Shown here one piece after another: positions 25,052 through 33,207 of a DNA stretch of 64,000 nt. The DNA lies in contig CAWFHK010000001.1 of the NCBI GenBank assembly GCA_963815655.1, positions 3,782,001 through 3,846,000 on the forward strand, in the 5' to 3' direction. The stretch is from JAWOLE01 sp963815655 (GTDB taxonomy: Bacteria > Acidobacteriota > Thermoanaerobaculia > UBA5066 > Gp7-AA6). Under the pieces are notes generated by a model that was given only the letters and a program-made list of their open reading frames with translations, did no database searches and was not told the DNA's origin. The translations under genes were made by a program, and so were the position numbers. The stretch's first letter is position 1. Every line of letters begins with the position of its first letter.

Positions 25052-26445
25052 GCCGCTTGCGGGGTGGGTCCGCGCCGTCGCTCGCGGAGCCCCTGCTGGA
25101 GAGGGACTCTCTGCGAGTCCTGCGCGATGCCCTGGAGAGGCTCGAGGCGGGCTTCGCGGAGCTTCCGGCGTTGGGCGCCGCGGCGGCCGCCCCGCCGGAG
25201 ATCGAGACCGTGCTCGGAGAGGTGGCCGAGCGCCTCCGCGACAACTATCCGTACTTCCACCCCCTCTACGCCGGGCAAATGATGAAACCGCCCCACCCCG
25301 TCGCGCGCGCCGCCTACGCGCTGGCGATGTGGATCAATCCCAACAACCACGCGCTCGACGGCGGCCGCGCGAGCTCGCGGATGGAAAAGGAGGCGATCGG
25401 GGAGATCGCGCGCATGTTCGGCTGGGACGCGTGCCTCGGCCACCTCTGCGGCGGCGGAACGATGGCGAACCTGGAAGCGCTCTGGATCGCCGGAAGGCTC
25501 CGCCCCGGCGCCGCGGTCCTCGCTTCGGAGCAGGCGCACTACACCCACGGGCGGATCGGCGGCGTGCTCGGCCTGCCGTTCGAAACGGTCTCCTGCGACC
25601 GGCGCGGCCGCATGGACGTCGGGGCCCTGGAAGAGCGGCTTTCCCGCGGCGGCGTCGGGACGGTCGTCGCGACGATGGGAACGACCGCGACCGGCTCGGT
25701 CGATCCGCTCCCGGCGCTCCTCGACCTGCGCGAGCGCCACGGGTTCCGGCTGCATGCCGACGCCGCCTACGGCGGCTACTTCGTCCTCGCCGGCAACCTC
25801 GCTCCCGGGGCGAGCGCCGCGTACGGCCGCCTCGGGGAGGCGGACTCGCTCGTCGTGGATCCGCACAAGCATGGCCTTCAGCCGTACGGCTGCGGGGCGG
25901 TGCTCTTCCGCGACCCCTCCGTCGGCCGCTTCTACAAGCACGAGTCGCCGTACACGTACTTCTCCTCCGCGGAGCTGCACCTGGGGGAGATCAGCCTCGA
26001 GTGCTCCCGGCCGGGAGCGGCGGCCGTCGCCCTGTGGGCCACGCAGAAACTGCTGCCGCTCGAGCGGGGCGGCGAGTTCGCGCGCGGACTCGAGGCCTGC
26101 CGGGAAGCGGCCCTCGCGCTTCACGCGAGACTCGCGGCCGACCGCCGGTTTCTGACGGCGTTTCCTCCGGAGCTCGACATCCTCGTCTGGACGCCGCGGT
26201 CCTCCTCCGCGAGCGCCTCCTCCGACCTCGCGCGCCGCGTCTTCGAGAAGGCGGCCCGCCGGGACCTCCACCTGGCGCTCGCCGAGTTGCCGGCGAAGTT
26301 CTTCGACCTCGCCGGTGCCGGGATGACGCAAGACCGCGATCGCGTCACGTGCCTCCGCTCCGTCCTGATGAAGCCGGAGCACCGAGACTGGATCCCCAGA
26401 ATCTGGGACGTCCTCGATCAGGCCACCGATGCCGTTCTGGGTTGA
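25048..26445 (+). CDS. PLP-dependent group II amino-acid decarboxylase
   Basis: A 465-residue fold-type I enzyme. The cofactor lysine is in VVDPHKHGLQPYGCG (about residue 275), the Asp that contacts the pyridine nitrogen is in LHADAAYGGYF, and the phosphate or ring-stacking region is LCGGGTMANLEALW. The order and spacing match the aspartate/glutamate/aromatic-L-amino-acid decarboxylase group. The last gene of the operon at 22441, it shares ATGA with the preceding gene. Decarboxylation coupled to the permease would give either an amine product or acid tolerance by proton consumption. Specificity is unknown. Confidence 0.87.
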   Translation: MSRLRGGSAPSLAEPLLERDSLRVLRDALERLEAGFAELPALGAAAAAPPEIETVLGEVAERLRDNYPYFHPLYAGQMMKPPHPVARAAYALAMWINPNNHALDGGRASSRMEKEAIGEIARMFGWDACLGHLCGGGTMANLEALWIAGRLRPGAAVLASEQAHYTHGRIGGVLGLPFETVSCDRRGRMDVGALEERLSRGGVGTVVATMGTTATGSVDPLPALLDLRERHGFRLHADAAYGGYFVLAGNLAPGASAAYGRLGEADSLVVDPHKHGLQPYGCGAVLFRDPSVGRFYKHESPYTYFSSAELHLGEISLECSRPGAAAVALWATQKLLPLERGGEFARGLEACREAALALHARLAADRRFLTAFPPELDILVWTPRSSSASASSDLARRVFEKAARRDLHLALAELPAKFFDLAGAGMTQDRDRVTCLRSVLMKPEHRDWIPRIWDVLDQATDAVLG

Positions 26446-26459
26446 TGGCGACTATGAAT

Positions 26460-26480
26460 AATTGTGAATTGTGAATTGTG
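26460..26480. repeat. Heptamer tandem repeat (AATTGTG)3
   Basis: Three AATTGTG heptamers, 14 bases after the decarboxylase stop, AT-rich in contrast to the GC-rich surroundings. Confidence 0.75.
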
Positions 26481-26509
26481 AATGAGGCGGAAAGGTTGAC
26501 CGGCGTCGC

Positions 26510-26534
26510 AATCACGAATCACCAATCACCAATC
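26510..26534. repeat. Heptamer tandem repeat (AATCACC)3 at the receiver-gene 3' end
   Basis: Heptamers AATCACG, AATCACC, AATCACC run into the final codons of the minus-strand receiver gene; the TGA stop at 26526-26528 is supplied by the repeat. About 25 bases are identical to part of the array at 35329. Confidence 0.75.
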
Positions 26535-26897
26535 GCTTTTCTCGCTGCAGAACTTGCCGACGGTCGAGAGGAGCTGCTCGGGCCTGACGGGCTTGCGGAT
26601 GCAGCTGGCGGCCTTGAGCTCCCGGGCGGTCTCGTCCGGACGGTTGTGGGCCGTGACGATGACCGTGGGAATCTCGGCCAGCGCCTCGTCCTGGAGCTGC
26701 TCCTGCCGGAATTCCCATCCGTTCATCACCGGCATCATCAGGTCGAGCAGGATGACGCAGGGCCGATTCCCGCGGCGAAGCTCCTTCAGGGCTTCCAGGC
26801 CGTTGGCGGCCAGGAAGACCTCGTACCCTTCGTCTTCGAGGACGTCTTTGAAGGCGTCGAGAACCGCGTAGTCGTCGTCCACGACGAGGACCTTCAT
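26526..26897 (-). CDS. Single-domain response regulator (receiver only)
   Basis: A 123-residue CheY-like receiver with acidic pocket DDD near residue 8, phospho-acceptor Asp in ILLDLMMPVMNGWEF (about 53), Thr in TVIVTAHNRP (about 83) and Lys in IRKPVRPEQL (about 104). There is no output domain. The start overlaps the stop of the PAS sensor kinase (ATGA), so it is the cognate receiver, probably acting by protein contact or phosphorelay. Its last three codons and stop derive from a heptamer repeat. Confidence 0.92.
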   Translation of the reverse strand: MKVLVVDDDYAVLDAFKDVLEDEGYEVFLAANGLEALKELRRGNRPCVILLDLMMPVMNGWEFRQEQLQDEALAEIPTVIVTAHNRPDETARELKAASCIRKPVRPEQLLSTVGKFCSEKSDW

Positions 26898-28741
26898 GCG
26901 GCTGCTCCTCCGGGCGGGGCGAGCGGCAGCTCGATCCGGAACGTCGATCCCTGGCCGGGCTTGCTCGCGACTTCGATCCGCCCGCCGTGAGCGTCCACGA
27001 TCTGCCGCGTGATCCAGAGGCCGAGACCGAGCCCGCCGTAGGAGCGTTTCGACACGGCCTGCTCGAAACGCTCGAAGATCTTCGCCTGGTCCTCGGGGGA
27101 GATCCCGATTCCGTGGTCCCGGACCGTCAACCGGGCCCAGGTCGTGTCGAGCTCGGCGCAAATGTCGATCGGCTTCCCATTGCCGAACTTGACGGCATTG
27201 GAGAGCAGGTTCGTGATGACCTGGTCCAGCCGCGAGCGGTCCCAGATTCCTGTGATCCCCGCCGCCGCGGCCACTCTGAGGTCGCAGCCGGCGCGGGAGG
27301 TCGAGTCCTTGTGCCGCTCCACGACGTCCCGGACGACCTGCCCGAGGTCGGTCTGCACCAGATCGAGCTCCAGCCGCCCCGTCGTGATCCGGGTGACATC
27401 CAGGAGCTCTTCGGTCAGCCGCGACAGGCGCTGCAGCTGCGCCGCGGCCCTCCCCAGGAGCTCCCCGGCCCTGTCCTGCTGCCCCGACTCGATCCGCCGG
27501 CGGAGCGTGTGGAGCTGGAACTGGAGAGATGTCAGGGGCGTGCGCAGCTCGTGGCCCGCGACCGAGAGGAATTCCTCGCGCACCCTGGCCGCCTCCTGGG
27601 CTTCCGCGTAGAGCCGCTCCCGTTCCGCCTCCTGCTTCCGGCGCTCGGTGACGTCCCGGGCGATCTTGGCCGCGCCGACGACGTTGCCGGACTCGTCCCT
27701 GATGGGAGAGACGGAGAGCGAGACGGGAACCAGACCGCCGTCCTTTCGGACTCGTACCGTTTCGAAGTGCTCGACTCCCTCGCCCCGGCGGATGCTCTCG
27801 AGAATCCCTCCAAGGTCGTCGTGGTCGCCCGGCATCAGCCTCGAGATCGGCTGGCCGACCATCTCCTCGGCCGTGTATCCGAAGAGCCTCCGAGCGCCCG
27901 CGTTCCAGGAGGTGATGATCCCGTCGAGGTTCTTCGAGATGATCGCGTCCTCCGAAGACTCCACGATGGCGGCCATCCGCCTCAGTTCCTCCTGGGCGCG
28001 CTTGCGGTCGGTGATGTCGCGAAAGAGAACGACGACGCCGTCCGGCGAGGGATAGATGTCCGTCGCGAGCCAGCGCCGGAGCGTCGGATTGAAGGCTTGC
28101 GCGTGACACGTTTCTCCCTGGTCCATGGCCTTTCGGACGGCGACGAGGACGGCCTCGGACATCGGGGAGCCCTCGATCGCGCTCTTGCCGAGGAGCTCGT
28201 CCCGGCGGCGACCCAGGATCTCCTCCGCCTGCCGGTTGACGTACTGGTACCGGTAGACGCGATCGAGCGAGCAGAAACCGTCGGTGATGCTCTCGAGGAT
28301 CCGCTCGAGCTCCGCGGCGGAGGCCTCCGCGGCCTCGCGCGCGGTCTCCGCCTCCGCGAACAACCGCGCGCGGTGCCGCTTGGTCGCCCACAGCTGGCGA
28401 AATACCAGGCTGCCGAGGCTCCCGACGACGAAGAACACGATGATTCGCAGGACGTCGTACGGGTCCTCGGGCCGGAACGAGGAAACCGGGAGATAGAAGA
28501 AGTAGTCGAGGCCCACGACGCCGAGCACGACCGCCAGGAGACTCGAGCCGCCTCCGCCGAACCAGCCGGCCAGGAAGATCGCGAGAAACGAGGGCATGAA
28601 CGGGATGCTGCGGAAGAGCGGCCAGAAGAGGCCCGTCACCAGGAGGGCCCCGGCGCTCAGGAGTATGGCGGCCCCGTAGCGGAGCCACGCGGGCCGGGAG
28701 ACCTCGGGGAAGGTCCTCGACGAATCCTCTCGAGCGGTCAC
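26894..28741 (-). CDS. Membrane PAS-PAS sensor histidine kinase
   Basis: A 615-residue sensor. Residues about 20-120 hold about four hydrophobic segments similar to the DUF4118 (KdpD-type) membrane domain (SFLAIFLAGWFGGGGSSLLA). Two PAS domains follow: about 145-255 (ILESITDGFCSLDRVYRYQY) and about 265-385 (DAIISKNLDGIITSWNAGAR), each ending in a PAC-like motif. The phospho-acceptor His is in VAGHELRTPLTSL (about 410); N box NLLSNAVKF, G boxes DHGIGI and GGLGLGLWI complete the ATPase. It starts at GTG 28741 and is translationally coupled to the receiver downstream. Input signal unknown. Confidence 0.92.
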   Translation of the reverse strand: MTAREDSSRTFPEVSRPAWLRYGAAILLSAGALLVTGLFWPLFRSIPFMPSFLAIFLAGWFGGGGSSLLAVVLGVVGLDYFFYLPVSSFRPEDPYDVLRIIVFFVVGSLGSLVFRQLWATKRHRARLFAEAETAREAAEASAAELERILESITDGFCSLDRVYRYQYVNRQAEEILGRRRDELLGKSAIEGSPMSEAVLVAVRKAMDQGETCHAQAFNPTLRRWLATDIYPSPDGVVVLFRDITDRKRAQEELRRMAAIVESSEDAIISKNLDGIITSWNAGARRLFGYTAEEMVGQPISRLMPGDHDDLGGILESIRRGEGVEHFETVRVRKDGGLVPVSLSVSPIRDESGNVVGAAKIARDVTERRKQEAERERLYAEAQEAARVREEFLSVAGHELRTPLTSLQFQLHTLRRRIESGQQDRAGELLGRAAAQLQRLSRLTEELLDVTRITTGRLELDLVQTDLGQVVRDVVERHKDSTSRAGCDLRVAAAAGITGIWDRSRLDQVITNLLSNAVKFGNGKPIDICAELDTTWARLTVRDHGIGISPEDQAKIFERFEQAVSKRSYGGLGLGLWITRQIVDAHGGRIEVASKPGQGSTFRIELPLAPPGGAAA

Positions 28742-28855
28742 TGGGGCGCCGTTCTGGCCGGTCGGTCAATCAAGGGCACAATTTTCCCAATTCAGATCAT
28801 GTGTGCAAGTCCCGTTCCACGCCCCGGCCCGATTCCCGCGCCGTCCCTCCGTCCG

Positions 28856-29467
28856 TCATTCCGGGCTGTCGTCGTCGCGCTTCTCGCCGACGGTCCGGCC
28901 GACGGTCAGCGTCTCGCGCAGGCCCCCTTCGAGGAGAGCTTCGTAGCTCTCCGGCTCCGCGCCGACGGCGTCGAGCACCTTGGAAAAGAAGCTCCGCGCC
29001 CCGGCGGTCATCGCGACGTCGAGGATCTCCGCGTCCGAGAGACCGTGCCGGCGCAGCTCCTCGATGTCTTCCCGGGTCACTTCGTGGGCCCCGAGCGCGA
29101 CCTTCTCGGCGAAGGCGAGCATCGCAACCTCCACGGGCGGAAGGCCGGCGCTCCGGTAGTCTCGCACGATCGCCTCGACCTCGCGCGCGCTGAAGAACTG
29201 CGAACGGAGCGCCGCCCCGTGGTGGAGCGTTCAATACGTGCAGCGCAGCCGCGCCGCCGCGATGAGCGTGACGAGCTCGTAGCGCCTCGCGTCCATCTGG
29301 GACCGGATCGCGGCCAGGAGTGTCCGCCACGCCGCGAGCGCCTCGGGCCGCAGGCTCCAGGCCCGGCTGTAGTTGGGCACGAAGCCGTGCTTCTCGAGGT
29401 CGGTCCTGTAGAGCTCCGCCAGGAGCCCTTCCGCCTCCTCCGGGGGAATGGTCCGGATGAACGCCAT
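28856..29467 (-). CDS. AhpD/carboxymuconolactone-decarboxylase-like selenoprotein (in-frame UGA, CxxU motif)
   Basis: Read through the TGA at 29231-29233 this is one 203-residue protein. Residues 1-78 begin MAFIRTIPPEEAEGLLAELY and end in LIAAARLRCTY; after the TGA the same frame continues with TLHHGAALRSQFFSAREVEA. AhpD-like peroxidase-related proteins have CxxCxxxH here; the TGA stands exactly at the second Cys (Cys76, Sec79, His82 or His83), giving CTYU-TLHH. Both flanks are coding-like and no base shift is needed. A short stem-loop (29204-29220, 5-bp stem with a 7-base loop starting with G) begins 10 bases after the TGA, where a bacterial SECIS could lie. Known AhpD-like selenoproteins exist. 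A nonsense mutation is the alternative. The role would be thiol-dependent peroxide reduction. Confidence 0.82.
29231..29233 (-). other. Probable selenocysteine UGA codon (AhpD-like)
   Basis: TGA codon 79 of the AhpD-like gene, at the catalytic cysteine position, with the frame open on both sides. Confidence 0.78.
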
Positions 29468-29521
29468 GAGGACACTCCTTTCCCTCAGCGACTCCGGAAG
29501 TATGTCGGATTCGTTCCCCGC

Positions 29522-29945
29522 GGGGGACCCTGCGGTCCCCTTCGGGAAAGGATTCGAAACGGCGTCGGCTACGGCAGGATCAGCAGCTGTGGCGCCCAGG
29601 CCGGGTTGCCGATCAGGGCGGCCGCTTCTCGCGAGTAGAAGCTCACGAATCCGGCGCCGCTCGGTTTGCGGACGAATCAGCTCATGAAGTGCGTGTCCAG
29701 CGGTCCCAAGCCCGCCTGGACGTCTGCGGTCACGTCGAACCAGATCTCCAAGCCGTCCGTCCTGCCGTTGACGATCTTGGGATTCGGAGAGACCGAGGCG
29801 ATCGCCCGCGCCGGGCCCTCGAAGTTCTGGCCGCCGCTGTTCCAGAAAGCCGGCCGGAGCAGTCGGTGGCGACGTTGGAGATGTCGGTGTCCGTCACGCA
29901 GTTCCAGATCGTCGTACCCGAGCCGACGGCGAGGCTCGTGCTCGC
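29522..29945 (-). pseudogene. Decayed duplicate of the DNRLRE-like C-terminus and its downstream hairpin
   Basis: The minus strand is clearly homologous to the last 130 codons of the surface gene at 30148. A recognisable stretch is WFDVTADVQAGLGP, followed by FMS and a TGA where the intact gene has FMTWFVRK. A deletion near 29850 shifts the frame. The duplicate includes the same downstream GGGGGACC-loop-GGTCCCC hairpin (29522-29540), seen in the intact copy at 30078-30097. It has no start of its own and is a relic of tandem duplication. Confidence 0.75.
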
Positions 29946-30014
29946 CGCGCGGAACAGAGCTCCGGTGATTGAGAAACCGTTGGCCAGGCTTCCAGGGAGG
30001 TCCCACCTTGCGCC

Positions 30015-30076
30015 CGGCCGCTTAGCTCGTCGTCGGCCGTGTGGATGAGGGCATGCGGCGCGACGCTGGTCTCAAG
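30015..30076 (-). pseudogene. Fragment of a relative of the 33208 gene
   Basis: The minus strand encodes a short stretch, PHALIHTADDELSGRA, matching SHALIHTADGELFRDA in the gene at 33208-33909. Nothing else of that gene is left here. It lies between intact surface gene copy 2 and its decayed duplicate, so the duplicated unit included both genes. Confidence 0.55.
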
Positions 30077-30077
30077 C

Positions 30078-30097
30078 GGGGGACCTTGCGGTCCCCC
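30078..30097 (-). terminator. Hairpin downstream of surface protein copy 2
   Basis: GGGGGACC-TTGC-GGTCCCCC, an 8-bp perfect stem 50 bases past the stop, without a clear U-tract. It is conserved in the decayed duplicate at 29522. Confidence 0.5.
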
Positions 30098-30147
30098 GAA
30101 ACTCCGGCGCAATTCCGGGACGGGAAGGAATTCGAAACGGGCGAGCG

Positions 30148-32487
30148 CTACGGCATGATCACCAGCCGCGGCGCCCAGGCCGGGATGCCGATCAAGGCCG
30201 CTCCCTCGCGCGAGTAGAAGGTGACGAACCCGGAGCCGCTCGGCTTGCGGACGAACCAGGTCATGAAGGTATGGTCCTGCGGCCCGAGGCCCGCCTGCAC
30301 GTCGGCAGTCACGTCGAACCAGATCTGGGCGCCGTCGGCCATGTTGTTGGCGATCTTGAGATTCGGAGAAACGGCGGCGATCAAACGCTGTGGTCCCTGG
30401 ACGTTCTGGCCGCCGTTGTCCCAGAAGAACGCGCCGGAGCAGTCCCGGGCCACGTTGGCGATGTTGGTGTCGATCGCGCAGTTCCAGGTCGCCCCGCTGC
30501 CGGTGCCCCGAAACACCTTCGTCGGGAAGTTGAAGCCGTTCCCCTCGGCCCAACTCTCGAAGCCGTCGTTCAACCGGTAGGCGGCGATGAGATCGCCGGC
30601 GCCGTGCGGCCAGTTGGAGGGCGGATCGTCGAGGCCCCTGTTCTGAACTCGCAGGACCAGGTACGCGTGCTGGACGGTCGCCGGGTTCACGTTGCCCGCG
30701 AAGAAACCGAAGATCCCGCTTTCCTGGTATTTGACCCGGACCGTGTAGTTCGCTCCGTTGTTGGTGTTCTGGTCGCCGTGCGTCAGCGTGCCGTCCTTCG
30801 GTGTCACCGTCGACGTCGGCGTCGGCGTGATTGTCGGCGTGTTCGTGGGTGTATTGGTCGGAGTGTTGGTCGGAGTCCTGGTCGGTGTGTTCGTCGGCGT
30901 ATTCGTCGGTGTGTTGGTCGGCGTGTTGGTCGGAGTATTCGTCGGCGTGTTCGTCGGAGTATTCGTCGGCGTGTTCGTCGGTGTGTTCGTCGGTGTGTTC
31001 GTCGGCGTGTTGGTCGGTGTGTTCGTCGGTGTGTTCGTCGGCGTGTTGGTCGGCGTGTTCGTCGGTGTGTTCGTCGGCGTGTTGGTCGGCGTGTTCGTCG
31101 GTGTGTTGGTCGGAGTATTCGTCGGCGTGTTGGTCGGCGTCGGCGTGCAGGCGGCGATCAGGACCTGGTTCGTGGTGCTGGCCGACACCGGGAGCGGGAT
31201 CCCGCCGCCGTTCTCGTCGAAGCCGGTGGCGGAAACCTGATCGGTGTAGAAGAAGGCGGTCGAGGTGCAGGCAGGCGCGGTCTCGCACACGGCGCCCGCG
31301 CAGGTATCCGTCGCGGAGCCCTTGGGCCCGAGCACGGTCACGGGGATGCCTCCCTGGCTGCAGGGAACGCAAGCCGGAACGGGAGTCCCGCCCGGAAATC
31401 CTTCCTGGTTCGTGACGGCGAGGGTGTTGACGCTGTTGTCCGGGTCCTGGTTCTGGATCGTGAACTGGCACTGGAACATGGTGCCGGGAGGCACCGGGGC
31501 CGGGCCCGGACACGTCTTCGTGATCGCCAGACCGGTCGTGACCTTCGGCCCGATGTTGGGGTTGACCCCGTAGACCAACACAAAGGTCGTCCGGGAGGTC
31601 TCCCGGGGCTGATTGGACATGCCCGCCGTGCAGGGCGTCACGGCGCTGACCGCCCCGAATGAGCCCGTGAAATTCGACTCCCCGTCCCCGCTCCCGCCGC
31701 CGGTCAGGAACATTTCCATGTTCGCCGGCTTGCCGGCCTGAGCCTGAGCCTGAGTCTTCACCGATCGCGGTCCCGCCTGCTCGTCCACCGCCTTGACGGC
31801 CAGCGAGTTGTAGTCCGGGCCGAAGCTGCTGTAAACCGCGGCCGCCCACTGCCACTTCGCCGTCACGCCCGGCGTATCCGTCGAGAACGCCGCCGACCAG
31901 GTCATCCCGCTCACCCCTCCCGGCAGTCCCCCGGCCGGAACAGGAAAGGCCAGTCCCGTCAGAAACGCTCTGCTCGCCAGACCGCTCGGGACCGTCGTGA
32001 CCCACTGATTGCTCGACTCGTCGAAGTTGGTCGAGGCCGCCTTCGCCGCCGGGTCGAACGTGATCGTCGCCGCCGGCACGGTCAGGTTGTATCGGGCCCC
32101 CTTGGCCGTAAAGTTGATCGTCGAATCCGTCAGGTAAATCCGCGCCGGGCTCGCGCCCAAACCGTCCACGTGGATCGCGCTGTTGAACCAGATCACGCTG
32201 CCCTCGCCGATCGACGTCTGATTGAAGCTCGATTCATTCGAGCTCATCGCCGTGCACGGTCTCTCCGTCAGATCGGCGGAGGACGCCAGATACGCGGAGG
32301 ACGCCGTGGCGCCCGAAGAAGCCCCACGCACGGCAGCCCGCGAGGAGGAGGAGGAGGCCGCTCCGCCCGACACGGCGGTCAATGCCTTCACGATCCCGGG
32401 CAGGCGAAGCCCGACGCCCTGCACCAGAAACGCGACACAGACAACGCCGATAACCACAGAGAGCAGATTCCTGGTTGGTCGCCTCAT
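30148..32487 (-). CDS. Secreted TPTN-linker surface protein with DNRLRE-like C-terminus (copy 2)
   Basis: A 779-residue exported protein. Residues 1-455 are nearly identical to copy 1 (18863-21442), differing by a two-residue Gln-Ala insertion and a few substitutions such as GVNPNIGPKV for GVNPGIGPRV. The TPTN linker is longer (about 26 units). The C-terminal 230 residues are different and resemble DNRLRE/CBM96-type beta-sandwich modules (AYLVLRVQNRGL, WFDVTADVQAGLGP, ending AWAPRLVIMP). The same AAGGAGGGG site precedes the ATG. It is probably a surface carbohydrate-binding or adhesive protein. A decayed partial copy of this C-terminus lies just downstream. Confidence 0.85.
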   Translation of the reverse strand: MRRPTRNLLSVVIGVVCVAFLVQGVGLRLPGIVKALTAVSGGAASSSSSRAAVRGASSGATASSAYLASSADLTERPCTAMSSNESSFNQTSIGEGSVIWFNSAIHVDGLGASPARIYLTDSTINFTAKGARYNLTVPAATITFDPAAKAASTNFDESSNQWVTTVPSGLASRAFLTGLAFPVPAGGLPGGVSGMTWSAAFSTDTPGVTAKWQWAAAVYSSFGPDYNSLAVKAVDEQAGPRSVKTQAQAQAGKPANMEMFLTGGGSGDGESNFTGSFGAVSAVTPCTAGMSNQPRETSRTTFVLVYGVNPNIGPKVTTGLAITKTCPGPAPVPPGTMFQCQFTIQNQDPDNSVNTLAVTNQEGFPGGTPVPACVPCSQGGIPVTVLGPKGSATDTCAGAVCETAPACTSTAFFYTDQVSATGFDENGGGIPLPVSASTTNQVLIAACTPTPTNTPTNTPTNTPTNTPTNTPTNTPTNTPTNTPTNTPTNTPTNTPTNTPTNTPTNTPTNTPTNTPTNTPTNTPTNTPTNTPTNTPTRTPTNTPTNTPTNTPTITPTPTSTVTPKDGTLTHGDQNTNNGANYTVRVKYQESGIFGFFAGNVNPATVQHAYLVLRVQNRGLDDPPSNWPHGAGDLIAAYRLNDGFESWAEGNGFNFPTKVFRGTGSGATWNCAIDTNIANVARDCSGAFFWDNGGQNVQGPQRLIAAVSPNLKIANNMADGAQIWFDVTADVQAGLGPQDHTFMTWFVRKPSGSGFVTFYSREGAALIGIPAWAPRLVIMP
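30826..31143. repeat. 12-bp coding tandem repeat (TPTN linker, copy 2)
   Basis: About 26 units of the 12-bp repeat, with the same unit and orientation as at 19838 but a different length and unit order. Confidence 0.9.
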
Positions 32488-32703
32488 CTCACCCCTCCTT
32501 GTTCCGAAACCTCCACCTGTTCCGTAAGCCTGGAGTTCACCTCGATATTGTGACCCGCGCGCATTTCGATGTCCACGCCCACCCGACCACCGGACTGCCA
32601 GGAAAAAAACCCGGCAGGCAGCCGCGACACGAAGAGGCCACGTCCAATGGCTCCTCCCAACTCCTGACCGTACTTCTATGGTAATGCGGGGAGCCGTGTC
32701 TAC

Positions 32704-32717
32704 TGGACTTTTGTCTA
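32704..32717. promoter_or_regulatory. Palindrome upstream of surface protein copy 2
   Basis: TGGACTTTTGTCTA, one mismatch from the perfect dyad at 21663 and at almost the same distance (216 bases) from its gene. The region 32488-32703 between it and the start codon shows no other recognisable feature. Confidence 0.45.
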
Positions 32718-32914
32718 GCCGGCTTTATACATGTTCTTCGCCTGCACATCTTGAGAGAGGCGGCGGAGAGGGCGCTCGCCGGCTTCGCTCTCGACGCAGT
32801 GCGGCCCCGGGGATTGGAACTCGGAGCATAGTAGGGTCCCTCCGGCGCGGCCGCGGCGCCGGCGGGGACGCGGCCGCATGCTCGCCGACGTCCTGACGCG
32901 CAAGCACGGAGGTC

Positions 32915-33061
32915 ATGGGGACGGAGAAGGAGATCCGGGACGAGTCGCGGTGCGCGCGCGAGCGAGCCGGGAGGCTTTCCGGCTTCTGGATCGCCGAGCT
33001 CGGCGCGGCCGCGTACGCTCTGGAGTGGGCGCTCGGCAAACGTCCGCGCGCGCCTTCATGA
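32915..33061 (+). CDS. Small hypothetical protein or N-terminal gene fragment
   Basis: A 48-residue reading frame from ATG 32915 with strongly coding-like third positions (nearly all G or C) and a plausible amphipathic peptide (GFWIAELGAAAYALEWALGK). The GGAGG is only two bases from the ATG, which is short. After the TGA a second coding-like frame (+1) continues with RARLHEDIGTS and KLAASLLKAARKE, so a frameshifted longer gene is possible. Not recognised as any family. Confidence 0.35.
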   Translation: MGTEKEIRDESRCARERAGRLSGFWIAELGAAAYALEWALGKRPRAPS

Positions 33062-33207
33062 GGACATCGGAACTTCCGGCAGCGCGGAAGGGAAGCTCGC
33101 CGCCTCCCTGCTCAAGGCGGCCCGGAAGGAAACCGCCGCGCCGCCCTCCCCCCGCGCCGACGCCGTTGAGGCGCCGCTCGACGGATCGAGCGCCCTCGGC
33201 GGGCGCG

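Noticed and set aside
29231..29467. The AhpD-like locus as two pseudogene fragments
   Set aside because: The halves are in one frame with only a TGA between them, placed exactly at a redox cysteine; selenocysteine explains this better than decay.
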